Source: Amylostereum areolatum (lineage: Eukaryota > Basidiomycota > Agaricomycetes > Russulales > Stereaceae). Taken from it: a stretch of 64,000 bases of DNA. The stretch is from NCBI GenBank assembly GCA_012932865.1, contig SAXG01000002.1, positions 806,001 to 870,000 of the forward strand, in the 5' to 3' direction. Of the stretch, positions 1 through 11,200 are shown one piece after another (positions within the stretch are counted from its first letter, which is position 1; every line of letters starts with the position of its first letter). Under the pieces are notes generated by a model. It saw nothing but the letters and a program-made list of their open reading frames with translations. It was not told the origin of the DNA and did not search any database. A program made the position numbers and the translations under genes.

Positions 1-71
1 CGGGCGGCAGCCGACCACGGACCCAATATACAAGAAAACTTCACACAGAACACCGCCACAGAGGCGGGCAT

Positions 72-1907
72 CTACTTGGTCGTCGGAAGCATCTTGACGA
101 CCGACGTGGGACGCCCGCCGCCGCCCACCCGGGGTGTGGGGATCGACGAAGGAGAGCTGGATTCGCTGAGCATCTTGTTATTTGGCTTGTCGTCGACGTG
201 CATCATCTCGTGCGATTCGACGTCGATATACACCTGCGCACGACGTCAGTTCGCGATTGTAATGAAACTGAAACAACATGCCTCAGGCCGGATGGCAGTA
301 GATCCAAAGGTGACAACGTCCGGCTGGGGGAAGCAGCAGGGTCAGGATCGGAAAAGAGAGCAAACCGAAGCTGTAGTTGGTCTTACCCGACGACTTTGCC
401 CGCCGGTGGAGCTCGTTTCTTCGGAATTTGTGGCGTACTTCCAGCCGGCGCGGGAATTGAGGCTAGAAAGGAGTGAATTGCTATACAACTTTGAGAGCGG
501 AAGGTTGAAGATTAAATGGCTGTTGGATACAGATATTTAGAGGCGCGCGATCAAGGGCAAGAGAACGCGCATACATGCCGGTTGGCTAAGGAAGATGCAA
601 GTGTGAGAAGGAATTCTGTTCGGTAAAAGGGACGAGACTTACGATGCTAAGATAGACACACAAGTCCACGATGGCCCAAACCGAGGTAAGCATTCCGGTT
701 TGAACGGTGACTGAATTCGTCGTGAGCACGAGTCTGACTGCGGGGGATGCGGGGCTACTCACGCCGGATAATCTTGTCAAGAAGATCGTCGGAAAGCTTG
801 AAACCTCGTTTGTGCTTTCGCTGTGGCGACACATGTCGGTCTCGTCGACGGGACATACAAAACACGAAATACGGTACTTACCAGGTGCCACACCATGATA
901 GCAGTGATGGTTGTATCGACGAGTGCGGACACGGTCAGCCAGATGATGACGGGGATCTCGAACTTTTGGGAACTCGAGCCACCTCGGCACGATGCCAATG
1001 GCGATGGATGTCGCGATACCACCAACTGGGGGGACGCGTCAGGACGCGAATCCGAGCTTGAGCGATCACACGTACGGCAAGATATGACGGCACCGACGAC
1101 AAGAATTGCCACGGTGATATTGCTTCCAGTGAGGACCTTGACGCGCCATGCGAAGAAGAGCTGAACGATGGTTCCGATGATGCTCTGAGGATAGACACCG
1201 GTGAGGAAATGGGTAAAATGGCTGATTGGGAAAAACATACGGTCATAGCAGGGTCTGGTGGCGATGAGCGAGCGGCATTAGATTCGATAAGGAAAAAAGG
1301 GGTGTGACGGATCAAGGGAAAGACGTGCGCCGAGGTAGAAAGTCCGAGGTGGAGAAACGCACCAGTGGCAAAAACTAAGTGGAACGCATATAAGCATAAA
1401 AATGATGGAGCTTAAAGCGAGAAGCCTTACCCCAGTTAGCTTTCTGAATGGCGGCAGGATCATCTGATAGATGAAGGGGTCGCACTATAGGCAGTGAAGA
1501 GGAAGGGAGAGACAAACCTGTAGTGGTTGACGAGGGAGTTGTAGGTGTATTCGATGTCGAAGACGGCGTTCAGGGTATCGGCGAGAAAAACGACGCCGAC
1601 GACGAGTTTCATCCAGAGTCTATCTCTAGAATCGGGATTGAGGACGCGTCAGAATGCGGCGAGAAGAAGTCGAAAACCTTTTATAGGTGGTGAGGTAGAT
1701 GTCTGAAGGGGAGGGTGAGAAGAGCGGGCGAAAGCGGAGCGGGAAGACGTGCAGGTCTGAGCGATAGAGATGCCATAGAGGACGACATTGAGGATTGTAC
1801 CGATGAAGATGGGGCCGTGACTGGAGAGAGAGAGGTCAGCTACGAGGCAGAAGGCGGGGGAGGAAGACGAGGACGAACGCGACTTTGGCGAAGTTTTGAC
1901 CGGACAT
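72..1907 (-). CDS. DUF6534 seven-helix membrane protein
   Basis: The product is a multi-spanning membrane protein of the DUF6534 family, abundant in Agaricomycetes and of unknown function. Read on the minus strand from ATG 1905-1907, about eight exons joined at short GT-AG introns give the family landmarks in order: GPIFIGTILNVVLYGIS in the first helix, then YIYLTTYKRD, DTLNAVFDIEYTYNSL, a QFFAWRVKVLTGS helix pair, and PVIIWLTVSALVDTTITA followed by KHKRGFKLSDDLLDKIIR and MTVQTGMLTSVWAIVDL. The C-terminal signature LIFNLPLSKLYSNSLLSSLNSR lies at about 440-540. The tail is hydrophilic (MMHVDDKPNNKM...) and ends at TAG 72-74. Length and topology (about seven helices, cytosolic tail) suit the family. 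Substrate or ligand cannot be deduced. Family assignment is secure; single splice sites are inferred. Confidence 0.85.
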
Positions 1908-2668
1908 GGTGGGAGGGGCGGCGGGAAAGAGGGAGGGGGGGCGGGACGGTCGGCCTTATATGAGGGAGCTGAAGGCGGTTCGAAGCATACCGGGAAGAGA
2001 ACGGCGAAGAGAAGGACGACCGAAAGAGGACGAAATGAGAGGATCGAAGAGCGCCGATGGAGATCGAAGGATCGAATGACAGCTTGAGCGACAATGTATT
2101 CTGGGGCGCCGCCCTTTCCAGGATATTTGCTTTCTTCATCCGGGAGTAGCGTTCAGGAACGCACCGCAAACGGTTTGTCGTAAAGCTGCCGAATAAGGTC
2201 TTCTTGAGAGCGAGCAGCTACTTTGGACATCCACCTCCCGTTCTGGTCCAGAGTGACTGTTTTCGCAGATCCTCGATCCTCCTCAGCGCATGGAGCTGAT
2301 AGACTCTGCCCTCCTTGGAATATTCGACGTGCGGCGCTGCGGAGTCTAGGCAACTGGGTGGGCCGCTAGCCGAGGACCAAGTATAGTATATCGCCCAGAC
2401 TCCAGAAGTACCGGTGTACAGCCAACCTGCGAGCATGCGATATCACTTGGCTTGCAGGCAGGGCTCGCGACCCGGCGCGGTCACCAACGACGCCAGTGAG
2501 TGTCGGTCCAAGTCCTCGGCGAAGCGCCGCGAATATCGACATCCAATATTGTTCTGACGTTTGGCGGCTATAGCGGGTCGAGAATGAGAGACAAAGCGGC
2601 AGACATCATCCTCTCTTCTCGACCGCACCCCGACGCTTACGTAACTCCCGCCTTCTTCCCCGCCTCCC
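1908..2668. other. Divergent intergenic region
   Basis: This stretch separates the divergent DUF6534 (-) and Irc6 (+) genes and presumably carries both promoters. Apart from the TATA-like element near 1957 I see no conserved site. The open frames inside it (for example minus 2153-2436) have no recognisable protein features. Confidence 0.5.
1954..1961 (-). promoter_or_regulatory. Candidate TATA box of the DUF6534 gene
   Basis: On the minus strand this reads ATATAAGG, about 47 bp upstream of the start codon. Only sequence and position support it. Confidence 0.35.
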
Positions 2669-4259
2669 ATGTCCGCCGAACCGACCCCCGACCCCCACAA
2701 TCGCATCCTTCTCATCGCTCAATCTCCCGCACAGGCCGCAGACCTTATCTCCCGTACGTTCCCTACCTCGCCCGACGCCCGCGCTCTGACATCCTCCAGG
2801 AATCAAGGCCGCTTCCTCTCCCGATTCCCCGGCCTCACATCCTTCCCCCGATGCCACCATCGAGGATACCGTCCCCTGGACCATCTCCAACAAGTACTAC
2901 ACCGCTCCCGTGCACTTCCGCGTCGTCACCCTCGCCCAATGGACCCCTCTCGTTCTCGACGGCCCCCCTGCCGTCATCTTCGTCTGGACACGCGGTGATG
3001 TGCGTATCGGCCTTTCCGCCCGTGTTCCGTCACCGTCCTGATCGCGTTACGATCCCCTTACTCATAGCCTTATACAACCCACATCCTCAACATATCCCAT
3101 TACATCTCTCAGGCAGAGCCCGAGGTCGCCCTCGCCGTAGCTCTCGGGCCATCTCCCCCGCATCCTGACGATCCCCCGGAAGGTCCAGACGCCTTTCTCG
3201 CCGACCATGGCTTCGAGTACATCGACGGGGATCGCGTGCATTCACCGGTCTCCACCTCTGATCGCTCTCACGACGACGCAGAGGAGTCCCGACGACGTCG
3301 CAGGCCTGGCGCGCGTCATCGACGCGCTCAGCACGATCATGTGGCCTTCCATGGCGCGCGCAGCCTCCTCGGGCTCCGAAAAGACGCGCCAACACACCCT
3401 CAGCCAGCAGATTGCGATGCTCGATGACGGGGACCTGGAAGAACTTGCAGCGGAGGGAATGTCGGAAGAAGACACCCTGGCTATGCTCCTCGCCGATCAG
3501 GACATCCCCCGCTCGCTTATGACGCGGAGAGGGACAGAAATGGCGGCGTTGGAGCGCTGGCTCACCGAAAACGAGGATATGTATGAGCGCGAAATGCACG
3601 AGGGCCTCGACGACAGCAGCGACGGCGGCGATCCGGAGCATCTTGATGCGAGAGAGCGACAGCCGAGCGCGGACCCCTGGACAGTAGGAACCGCGCCGCG
3701 CAACCCTTCACAGGCTACCCAACAGGATGCGCACGGTTTCGAGGATGATTTCACCGAGTTTGTCTCAGGTCCTTCGACCTTTCCCTCCATTGCCGTATCA
3801 AACCCACCTCACTTCGACGATCTCGCCCCTTCAACCGTCTCCCCTACCCCCATAACATCCTCGTCTTCCGGCTTCCCCTCCGCCGCCTTCAGCACATTCT
3901 CTTTTCCTTCGCCGTTCTTGCCGCCCGCCCAACTTCAAGTCCCGATGAGGACTGGCGGCTCCTCCATTTTCGGCTCGGACGCGGATGGGGAGGACTTCGG
4001 GCTCGGTGGCTACCAATCGCTCAACGACGCGAATTCCTCCGTCGACCCTTCCGAATTCTTGCACGAAGGCGAGGGCGATCCGAATCGCCGGCCGTTCGAT
4101 CTGACCGACATCTTGGGCACGCTCGAAAGTGTGAAGAAGGACGTGCAGGGGATAGAAGACGAGGGCGCACGGAGGGCGCGGGCGGCGAAGTTTGCGAGCG
4201 AGTTTGTGTTTGAGAGGATGGATGGTGGTGTAGGTGGGGATAAAGAAGTTAAGGGGTAA
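2669..4259 (+). CDS. Alpha/gamma-adaptin-binding protein p34 (Irc6/AAGAB family)
   Basis: Members of this family bind adaptins of AP-1/AP-2 and assist clathrin adaptor assembly and vesicle traffic in the cytosol. Four exons fit: 2669-2753, 2800-2999, 3068-3235 and 3282-4259, with introns of 46, 68 and 46 bp. The N-terminal third is a Rab-like fold (NRILLIAQSP at the start, then a core around WTPLVLDGPPAVIFVWTRGD and THILNISHYI). The middle has DDVAGLARVIDALSTIMW, typical of p34. The long acidic, Ser/Pro-rich part ends in a conserved tail, FDLTDILGTLESVKKDVQGI, followed by RRARAAKFASEFVFERM. Stop TAA is at 4257-4259. A C-terminal helical adaptin-binding segment is the family norm. The call rests on domain order; the exact third intron is inferred from frame. 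Confidence 0.8.
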
Positions 4260-5245
4260 GAGTGGGAGGAAGTGAGATTCCTTTGGCGATTTTACAGGCA
4301 GATGGGCCCGTTGCGTAGACGTACCACGGACGAACTCGCCATGACTTACAACAGTAGGCGTGCAATGCCCACATCCTCTTGCTCCGCTCTTGCATGTTGA
4401 GACCTTGAACTTGTTATCGCCGTGCATGAGCGTTCCGCTGGAACACCCCTCCTCGCAGAACTTCTACGATGAAAGCCAGAACGCGAAGAGTCTCGCTGGT
4501 CGTACAAAACGGGGTTGACAGGTTCGTGAAGGCCAGCATGACCGCAGGCACCAGGTCAGCATGCAAGCCGATACCAGAATGTTTGGAGGGTTCGCAATGT
4601 TCTCAAGCTGAGCCGGCCCTCAGCCGTCCTTGTCAAACAAGCTCGCAGAGTAGCTGGATCTTGCCGGTCCCTGGCGATGAACGAAGTCCTCGACGGATTG
4701 CTTGTAAAAGTGATGGAATAGTTCCTCGATAGGCATGGACGGCGGTAATAGTTACACATATAGATTAGAAAGCTCCTACATGACAATACACTCCTTGTCT
4801 CCGTTCAAGCGTCCTTTGGAGTGCTCAGCTTCGAGGGTCGCGAGAATAACCTTCTCCTCCTCACTGAGCAACTAAGGACGAGCATAAGTATACACGTTCG
4901 AGGCTTCAAGCGATGGACGTACCCCTCTCCTCGCTCTCGCCTGCATCGCCCGCCTCTGGCTCTCTCTCTCTTCCCTCGCCCGTCTAAGGTGATATCGATA
5001 CAGTGGTTATGCGGATGCGAACAGCGGTGGTGGTGCAAATGACGATGTGAAAGCAGATTGAGGAGCACAATGAGACGTGGAGGAATTATGATTTGAAGAT
5101 AGAACGTTTGATAGAGTAAGGTTGGGCGTGTGTTCAGGTGTCGCGGAGGTCGTGTCGGTCGTGATAGGTGTCGTAGTGGGAGACCTGCAGCGTCATGAGT
5201 GGGCCATGGGAAAAGAAAGACGAAGAGCGACCGTACCTGTCGGTC
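4260..5245. other. Intergenic region between convergent genes
   Basis: This is a relatively long gene-free stretch lying 3' of both Irc6 (+) and the AN1 gene (-). Open frames here (for example plus 4469-4732, minus 4805-5068) are low-complexity and lack recognisable domains. I see nothing further that I can support. Confidence 0.45.
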
Positions 5246-6029
5246 TTAGAAAAGAGATTTGGCATCGAGGTACTCGATTTGGGTTTCGTGGGTGAGGGAT
5301 CGGACCGTGCTGATGTTGACGCAGATGGTTTCGCGGCGGCCACAGGACTGCTTCACGGATGCCATGGCGCTCGCCCCGGCCTTGGATACCTGGGACGTGG
5401 CAGCGAGCAAGGCTTTGCCTGGTTGTGGTACCGATGCAGATTTAGGAATCGCGGGCTTGGCTGGAGATGCAAGGGAAGAACAGTCGTGGGTATTGGGAAA
5501 GCGATGTTGTGGACAGAATTGCTGGTTGCATTTCTGTGGTAGGTAGATGAACGTGAGCAGAGGAACGACGAAGAACGAACAGCTACGCACGTCGCACTTG
5601 ATGGGAGATATCAGCGTCTTGCCGCATTTGCCCTTCGCGCACCTCGCAGACTTGGGTTTGCGGGACTTGCCCGTCATGACCGAGCAATCGACGTTGAGAT
5701 GGCGCTCCATGCGGACATTTGGATCCTCGCCTGGGGGAATAGCGACTGGTTCATTGCAGAGGGGACCTACGGCAAGAAGGTAAGGAGGGATACGCTTCGA
5801 GGGCTGGAGGGGGGTGCGTACAATCCGGGACAACGCGGTTGAACTTGGTCTCGTCGAACTTGTCGCAGTTATGGCCAGCAGGCAGGAAGTGATCCCCGCA
5901 GAATGATTTAGAGCAATGTTGGCATTTGAAAGGGAGGAAGTCGACAAGGAGGCAAGTGGGAGAGGAGCACTGGTGGCCCACGGAGAGGATGTGCTCATCC
6001 CGATCTGCAGGGGAAGATCCTCCGGACAT
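5246..6029 (-). CDS. AN1-type zinc finger protein (ZFAND/Cuz1-like)
   Basis: Two AN1 zinc fingers stand in tandem. The first, near residues 19-53, runs from CSSPTCLL through FKCQHCSKSFCGDHF to AGHNC. The second runs from CAKGKCGK through IKCDKCNQQFCPQHRF to THDC, giving the full C/H ligand series. Introns at 5767-5821 and 5534-5590 (55 and 57 bp) are placed so that cysteines NRVVPDCPLC and IKCDKCNQ are restored. Start ATG is 6027-6029; the frame closes at TAA 5246-5248 after a short Ala/Ser-rich linker. Fungal Cuz1 and animal ZFAND1/2 proteins with this layout act with Cdc48/p97 and the proteasome under arsenite or protein stress; that role is inferred from family. A 3' extension by a further intron near 5195-5250 is possible. 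Confidence 0.8.
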
Positions 6030-6080
6030 GGTGGTGGTTAAGAAATGAAAGTGAGTTTGGGACGAGGGAGAAGGGTGTGG

Positions 6081-6090
6081 GTATATATAA
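6081..6090 (-). promoter_or_regulatory. Candidate TATA box of the AN1 gene
   Basis: The minus strand reads TTATATATAC about 55 bp upstream of the AN1 start codon. Position and sequence only. Confidence 0.4.
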
Positions 6091-6315
6091 CAGGGACGAG
6101 GACAAGGACGCGCGTCCTCCAGGACTGCCTCGGTCACTGTCCAGCCACGAAAGCGCACTGGCAAATTCTGGGCAGTTCTGACTTTGCGCGTCGCAAGCCT
6201 TGCGTCAGCAACATGACGCAGTCACATGTCCGCCTCGCGCCAGTTTCACTTACCCCGCATGCGGCATACCAGGACATCTCTGACTCGTCTTTGACTCTTT
6301 CATCTGGCCACCACA

Positions 6316-7520
6316 ATGCCACAGCCGTCCGTACTCGTCACTTTTGTTCGTTTCCCAGTCCGCTCTTGCGCGCATTTCTCATTTGTCTTTAGATCCGCCA
6401 TGGGGAGTCCACGGACAACCTGGTACGCATCTCCTCGTGGCTGCGCGATCGCTTGAGGAGCTGACACGATATCCAGCGATCTGTATGGGCTGGATGGCAA
6501 GATGCACCCCTATCAAATCACGGTATGTACCCGATCGTACGGACTACCTTGTCCAGTCGGGCTGACTTTCGAACAGGCATGAACGTAAGTCCCACTCGAA
6601 AGTATGGCACCCTTTCCTCCACGTTGAGCCGGATCTAGCAAGCATTAGCGGTCGGAAAATTCTTCGCCGACACACGGTTCGATGCCATCTACGCTTCGAC
6701 GCTCAAACGCGCGTATTCCACTGCTCAAGCAGTCTACGATGGCCAGACGGATCCTAAACCACCGTTCACATCGTCCCCTCTTCTACGCGAGCAGCATTTC
6801 GGTCAGGGAGAAGGACACAAATGGACCTACCAGCGCGAAGAATCGCTCACGTTGGAGGAACATTACGCCCGCGGGATATACCCGGTCCTGTTTGAGGACG
6901 ATGAAAAGTTCCCTGGGGGCGAAAGCCCTAATGACCTTGACATTCGCGCGAACCAGGCCATCGAGGAGTCGGTGTTGCCTCATGTTTGGGACGCTGCCAA
7001 AACCGGCAAGAAGGGTCTCCATATAGCCGTGGTTAGCCATGGCTTGTGCATAAGTCGGCTCATTGCGCAGTTGTTGAAGAAGGGAACAGGGCCCCTCTCC
7101 AAAGCCGACTACAGGGGACTTCAGAACACGGCCTGGACGCGAGTCGCTGTGGATGTCAAGGTAAGTTATACTATGTCAAATCACCCATACGAAAGCTTAC
7201 CATCGTCTAACGCAGGAGTCTCAGGAAGGTGAACCTGTCGAATTCTCGAACGATACACGGCCCCCGCTAGCCATAGCTGTCACGGACATAAACCAACATT
7301 CCCACATAGATCGCATTGTGAGTTCCCAGAGACCGTGTTCTGCAGCTTGTCGACTTAACATTGTTTTTAGAAACGCCAAAAAGGGGGGATAGGCAGCGCC
7401 GCATATGATCCAGCCCAAAAAGACATTAGGGACTTCTTCGGAGGAAAAACTGAAGCACTGGCAGTCTCCGAGAGCAACGCCCATGACGAGGTAGAAGAAC
7501 CCCAAGCTTCGAACCTATAG
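6316..7520 (+). CDS. Histidine phosphatase (phosphoglycerate mutase-like)
   Basis: This is a cofactor-independent-looking branch-1 histidine phosphatase. The catalytic phosphohistidine motif IRHGEST is restored by joining exon 1 (6316-6345) to exon 2 at 6393 across a 47-bp intron. The second conserved Arg follows in ASTLKRAYSTAQ, the acid in LREQHFGQGEG, and the second catalytic His in AVVSHGLCISRL. The long insert LEEHYARGIYPVLFEDDEKFPGGES resembles fungal Tps/Pmu-type members, so the substrate is uncertain (sugar phosphates are typical). Exon 6577-6584 is only 8 nt (GC-ATG-AAC) and completes NHGMNQALAVGKFF. The last coding exon ends in an acidic tail at TAG 7518-7520. It converges with bL35m, 217 bp away. 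Confidence 0.85.
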
Positions 7521-7737
7521 AGATGAGAAACACGTACACCGCTACCATCCCGTACATTCCAATGTGATATAAATTGCACACCATCATAGTAGCAGTTCAA
7601 GACTGTTGCTTCACAAGGAAGCCTGAGATTAAATGAAGCGGGTATGGTACAAAGCTACATGGTATGTCAGTGACGGGGGAGAAGCGAGGGCTCATGCGAC
7701 ACGCACCGGAAGGCAAGACTCGGAGGCTCCATCTATC

Positions 7738-8076
7738 TCAACTGTATGGCATAAGCTTTTTCAGCTTCGGTGTTTGCGCGCCGGAGGAGTAAGCTGTCTG
7801 AGAGAGCGAGTTCTTCCGACCTGGTCGCTTGTTCACGTTAAGATGAGAGTGTCCAGCTTTCGCCTGGAGAGATACGGAGCGATCAGAGTGCATTGAATAA
7901 GGACGGACATCAACACCCACGCGTTTGAAAACACCGGATGCTAGAGCGCGCCATCGTTTCTTGGTACCCGAGTGCGTTTTGAGTTTGGGGTATGCTAGGA
8001 TATTTGCGGAGGAGAAGAAGCGCGCGGGAGTGAATACGATGCTCCTCGCAGTCGAACCAAAGGCGAGAGAGAACAT
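7738..8076 (-). CDS. Mitochondrial large-subunit ribosomal protein bL35m
   Basis: The mature part matches bacterial L35: KLKTHSGTKKRW near the start, then SGVFKR, AGHSHLNVNKRPGRKNSLS and a basic C-terminus PKLKKLMPYS. The N-terminus (MFSLAFGSTARSIVFTPARF) is rich in Arg, Ser and hydrophobic residues with no acids, as expected of a mitochondrial targeting peptide. I start at ATG 8074-8076 because it places this presequence directly ahead of the core. An intron at 7864-7920 is 57 bp with good GT and CAG ends. It is a multiple of three without a stop, so retention would leave an open frame with a 19-residue insert inside L35. The gene is divergent from UFD2 (217 bp apart). Confidence 0.85.
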   Translation of the reverse strand: MFSLAFGSTARSIVFTPARFFSSANILAYPKLKTHSGTKKRWRALASGVFKRVGVDVRPYSMHSDRSVSLQAKAGHSHLNVNKRPGRKNSLSQTAYSSGAQTPKLKKLMPYS

Positions 8077-8293
8077 AACAAGCAGTCGTCGCGGTGAGCG
8101 ATGGGAAGGACTTGAGTCAAAGAAGAAGACGTGACGAACAATTGAGACAGCCGCCGCGCGCGTTCGGGGAGAGCACGTGACCACATTGGAGAGTGAATTG
8201 AAAGATGGCCCCCGGCAGGCTCCCTCAAACACTTACGTACGACCGACCACCACTCACGCTCAACCACTCACTTTCACGACCCGAACGCATACC

Positions 8294-11200
8294 ATGAGCC
8301 AACCGTTAACGGATCCGGAGAATGATGCCGATCGCGTATGTCTTTGTGTGGGCGCATGGCACGCACCGCTGACCCGACAACTTCGCCTTCAGATCCGTAT
8401 GAAGAGGCTTGCGAAGCTGCAAGCGGCTTCATCATCGAGTAGCACTCCATCGCCATCCAATCCCGCTACATCATCGTCTGCGAGGCCGACTCCCCCCGCG
8501 GCCAAGCCTGTGCCCAAACGCACAGCTGAACCACACGCTGCTCTATCTCCCGTCCCGCCTAAGAAGAAGGCGATCCTGCCACCTCTCAAATTCAACTATA
8601 GCGAGTGGGAGAATGAGACGATCACTCGTGTCTTTAAAGTCACATTGGATGTGCGTCGTCTGTTCTGGCTAGTCAGCATACGCATTAAACAGGATTATAG
8701 CCGACGGTGGCACTGCAAAGCGGGAATGAGATCGTGTGGTTGAAGTCCTATATGGAGGATGAAGCGTCATCATTGGATGGTGCGTATGCCTGCCTCGTTT
8801 CTGTGTGCATGTTTCTCAGCTATACCATCCATAGGCGTTTTGCGTATCGGTGCGGAGAGGTTAGAAGGGATCGTAATTGCCCGACTCGATTTAGACCCGT
8901 CACCAGAGAGGTAAGCAGATTTCGTCAGTAGATGGATCTTACGCCTGACTATTTCAGTCACGATGAAGAATACCAGCCCTTCCTTGGGCGCATACCGCGT
9001 GATCTTACCGTGTTTGAATACCTCATCGGTTGTTGGAAACGCCTCAACTCGACGAAGGCTGCCGTTTTCAAGAGGGTGATTTTTTGGTTCTGAAATCTAA
9101 CACCAGCCTCTAACATGCTTGTAGGGTTATCCTCCCACTGATATTCAAGGAGCACTGACGCTTTTGGACAATATGCGACATCTCATCATCAGCTACGTTG
9201 GTATCGACTTGATGAGCCCCGACGCTTTCCCACACCCACAAGGGTACGTCTGATTTTGAAGCTGTTATATAACCACTCACATGCACTCTCAGGAAGGATA
9301 TTGGCGCTGCTGAATTTGTAGGCATGCTGTTGTCCTTTTCTTCCTTTTCCTCTCCCCTCTTCGGCGGTTCTTTAGCATCCGAAAACAGCCTGAACGACAG
9401 CGATATCCAACCATTCCTTCAGGATATTGTCCATCGCTTCGACCCCGATGGCGAGTTGGAAGACGTTATGGGAGATATCGTTCGAAAGCTTCTTTTCCAC
9501 CCCTCCCTGTTCAATGCGGAGGGTATTGCTGCCAGCGACTCTATTTGGCGCGGTGTCGTGGGCGGGCTGGAGGCCCTTGTCTCGCAGAAGGAAATTGCCC
9601 GTATGATCACACGCATGGAGGAGTGGAACCCTTCAAACCTAAGCGCTGCTATGTTTGAAAGGTTCAGCTTGCTTGGCCCTTTACTCCGTCTCAACGTCTT
9701 CGAGCGAGATTGGGTGCGTGACATAACGATATGAACTCCACACGAGGCTGACCGCCGTGGTAGCCCTACATCACCAAGACATACTTCACGGAACTTGAGG
9801 GGCGTCCTTCCGTCGACGTGCAATCCTCCTTAAACAGTCTCCGCGGTGCTCTCAAGAACTTGCAGGTATTCTTTTTCGTCTTAGGCATTCCTTGCGGGAT
9901 GCTAATGCATGATTCTAGGCTTCGATATTTCAGGTTGTGAACACGATCGTGCGAGCTTCGCCTGAGTGTCGAGAGGCGGTCTTGTCTTACTTCTCCCGGA
10001 TCCTCAGCCTCAATATCAAACGAGCAGGGTCTCATGTATGCATATATTCGTCATCACAGTCTCTTCGCTAAATACTTGCTACTGTTCAGATTGACCCCAA
10101 CACGGTGGCCTCGGATAGCTTTATGGCCAACGTTCAGCTTATCCTTCTTCGCCTCGCCGAACCGTTCATAGATCTGAAATTTACCAAGGTAGGCCACTCG
10201 TCTATACCTTGCTGGTAGGAGGTCTAACGGATATAAAGATGGACCGCATTGATCCTCATTTTTACGCACACTCGTCGCGTGTCAATGTCAAGGACGAAAC
10301 TCGGATCAACGCCACGAGCGAAGAGGCCTCGCAATGGGCCGAGTCCCATCGTCTGTCTGAAGGTATATATACCATTCGTTCTCCAGTTACATCATTGCTC
10401 AATCCCTGCAGGAGCACCGCCACCGAATTTCATATCCGACATCTATTTCCTTACGCTTGCTATGAGTCACTATGGCTTAGGCAAGACCATTGATAACTTT
10501 GAGGAACTGGGCAAGGAGCTTGAAGAGCTGAAGAGGCGCCTCAAGACTATTGAAGAGGATACAACCTGGGCTGGCGTAAGTTGACCGATCCATGCGAAGT
10601 CAAGGAGTGAAGAGCTCACTTTGTCTCAAAGTCACCTTTCCAAGCTCGCATGGAGGCAGCCATCAAACAAACCAAGGTTCGTCCTGGCGCTGGTTCATGG
10701 TGACGAAAGCGTATCGACAGTTATGCGCAGGCCCAAATGTCAGATATCAAGGCCAAGCAAGCGGCTGCCACTGCCCAGCTCTATGACCCCGAGTTTCTCT
10801 TCCGTAACAACACCTTCGTAACTTTTGTTATAACATGGTTAATTCGGTTGGCGGACCCCAAGAAGACGCATCCGAACCCGGTCGTAGAGTATGTTTTCCA
10901 TATATCGTTGTGTTATGTTCGTCTTTCTTATCTGCCTTAGCCTTCCTTTGCCAAAGAATGTGCCCATGGACTTCAGAATACTCCCTGAATACATCTTGGA
11001 AGACGTGATAGACTATTATAGCTTCGTTACGAGGTATGTCATGTCACCGGTATAGCAGGGAGGATCGCTTCTAATCACTGCTTCAGGGGAAACCCTAAGA
11101 GCTTGGAGCTCACAGGCAGAGAGGAGCTATTAGTCTTCATCATCACCTTCCTGACGTCCACCTGGTATATCAAGAATCCGTTCTTGAAAAACAAGCTCAT

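Noticed and set aside
3087..3641. 184-residue minus ORF opposite Irc6
   Set aside because: Antisense shadow of the p34 coding exons; His/Arg-rich without family features.
4913..5060. Possible tiny gene between Irc6 and the AN1 gene (MDVPLSSLSPASP...)
   Set aside because: A short Ser/Pro frame ends at 4985; the acidic stretch after it lies in another frame with no plausible intron.
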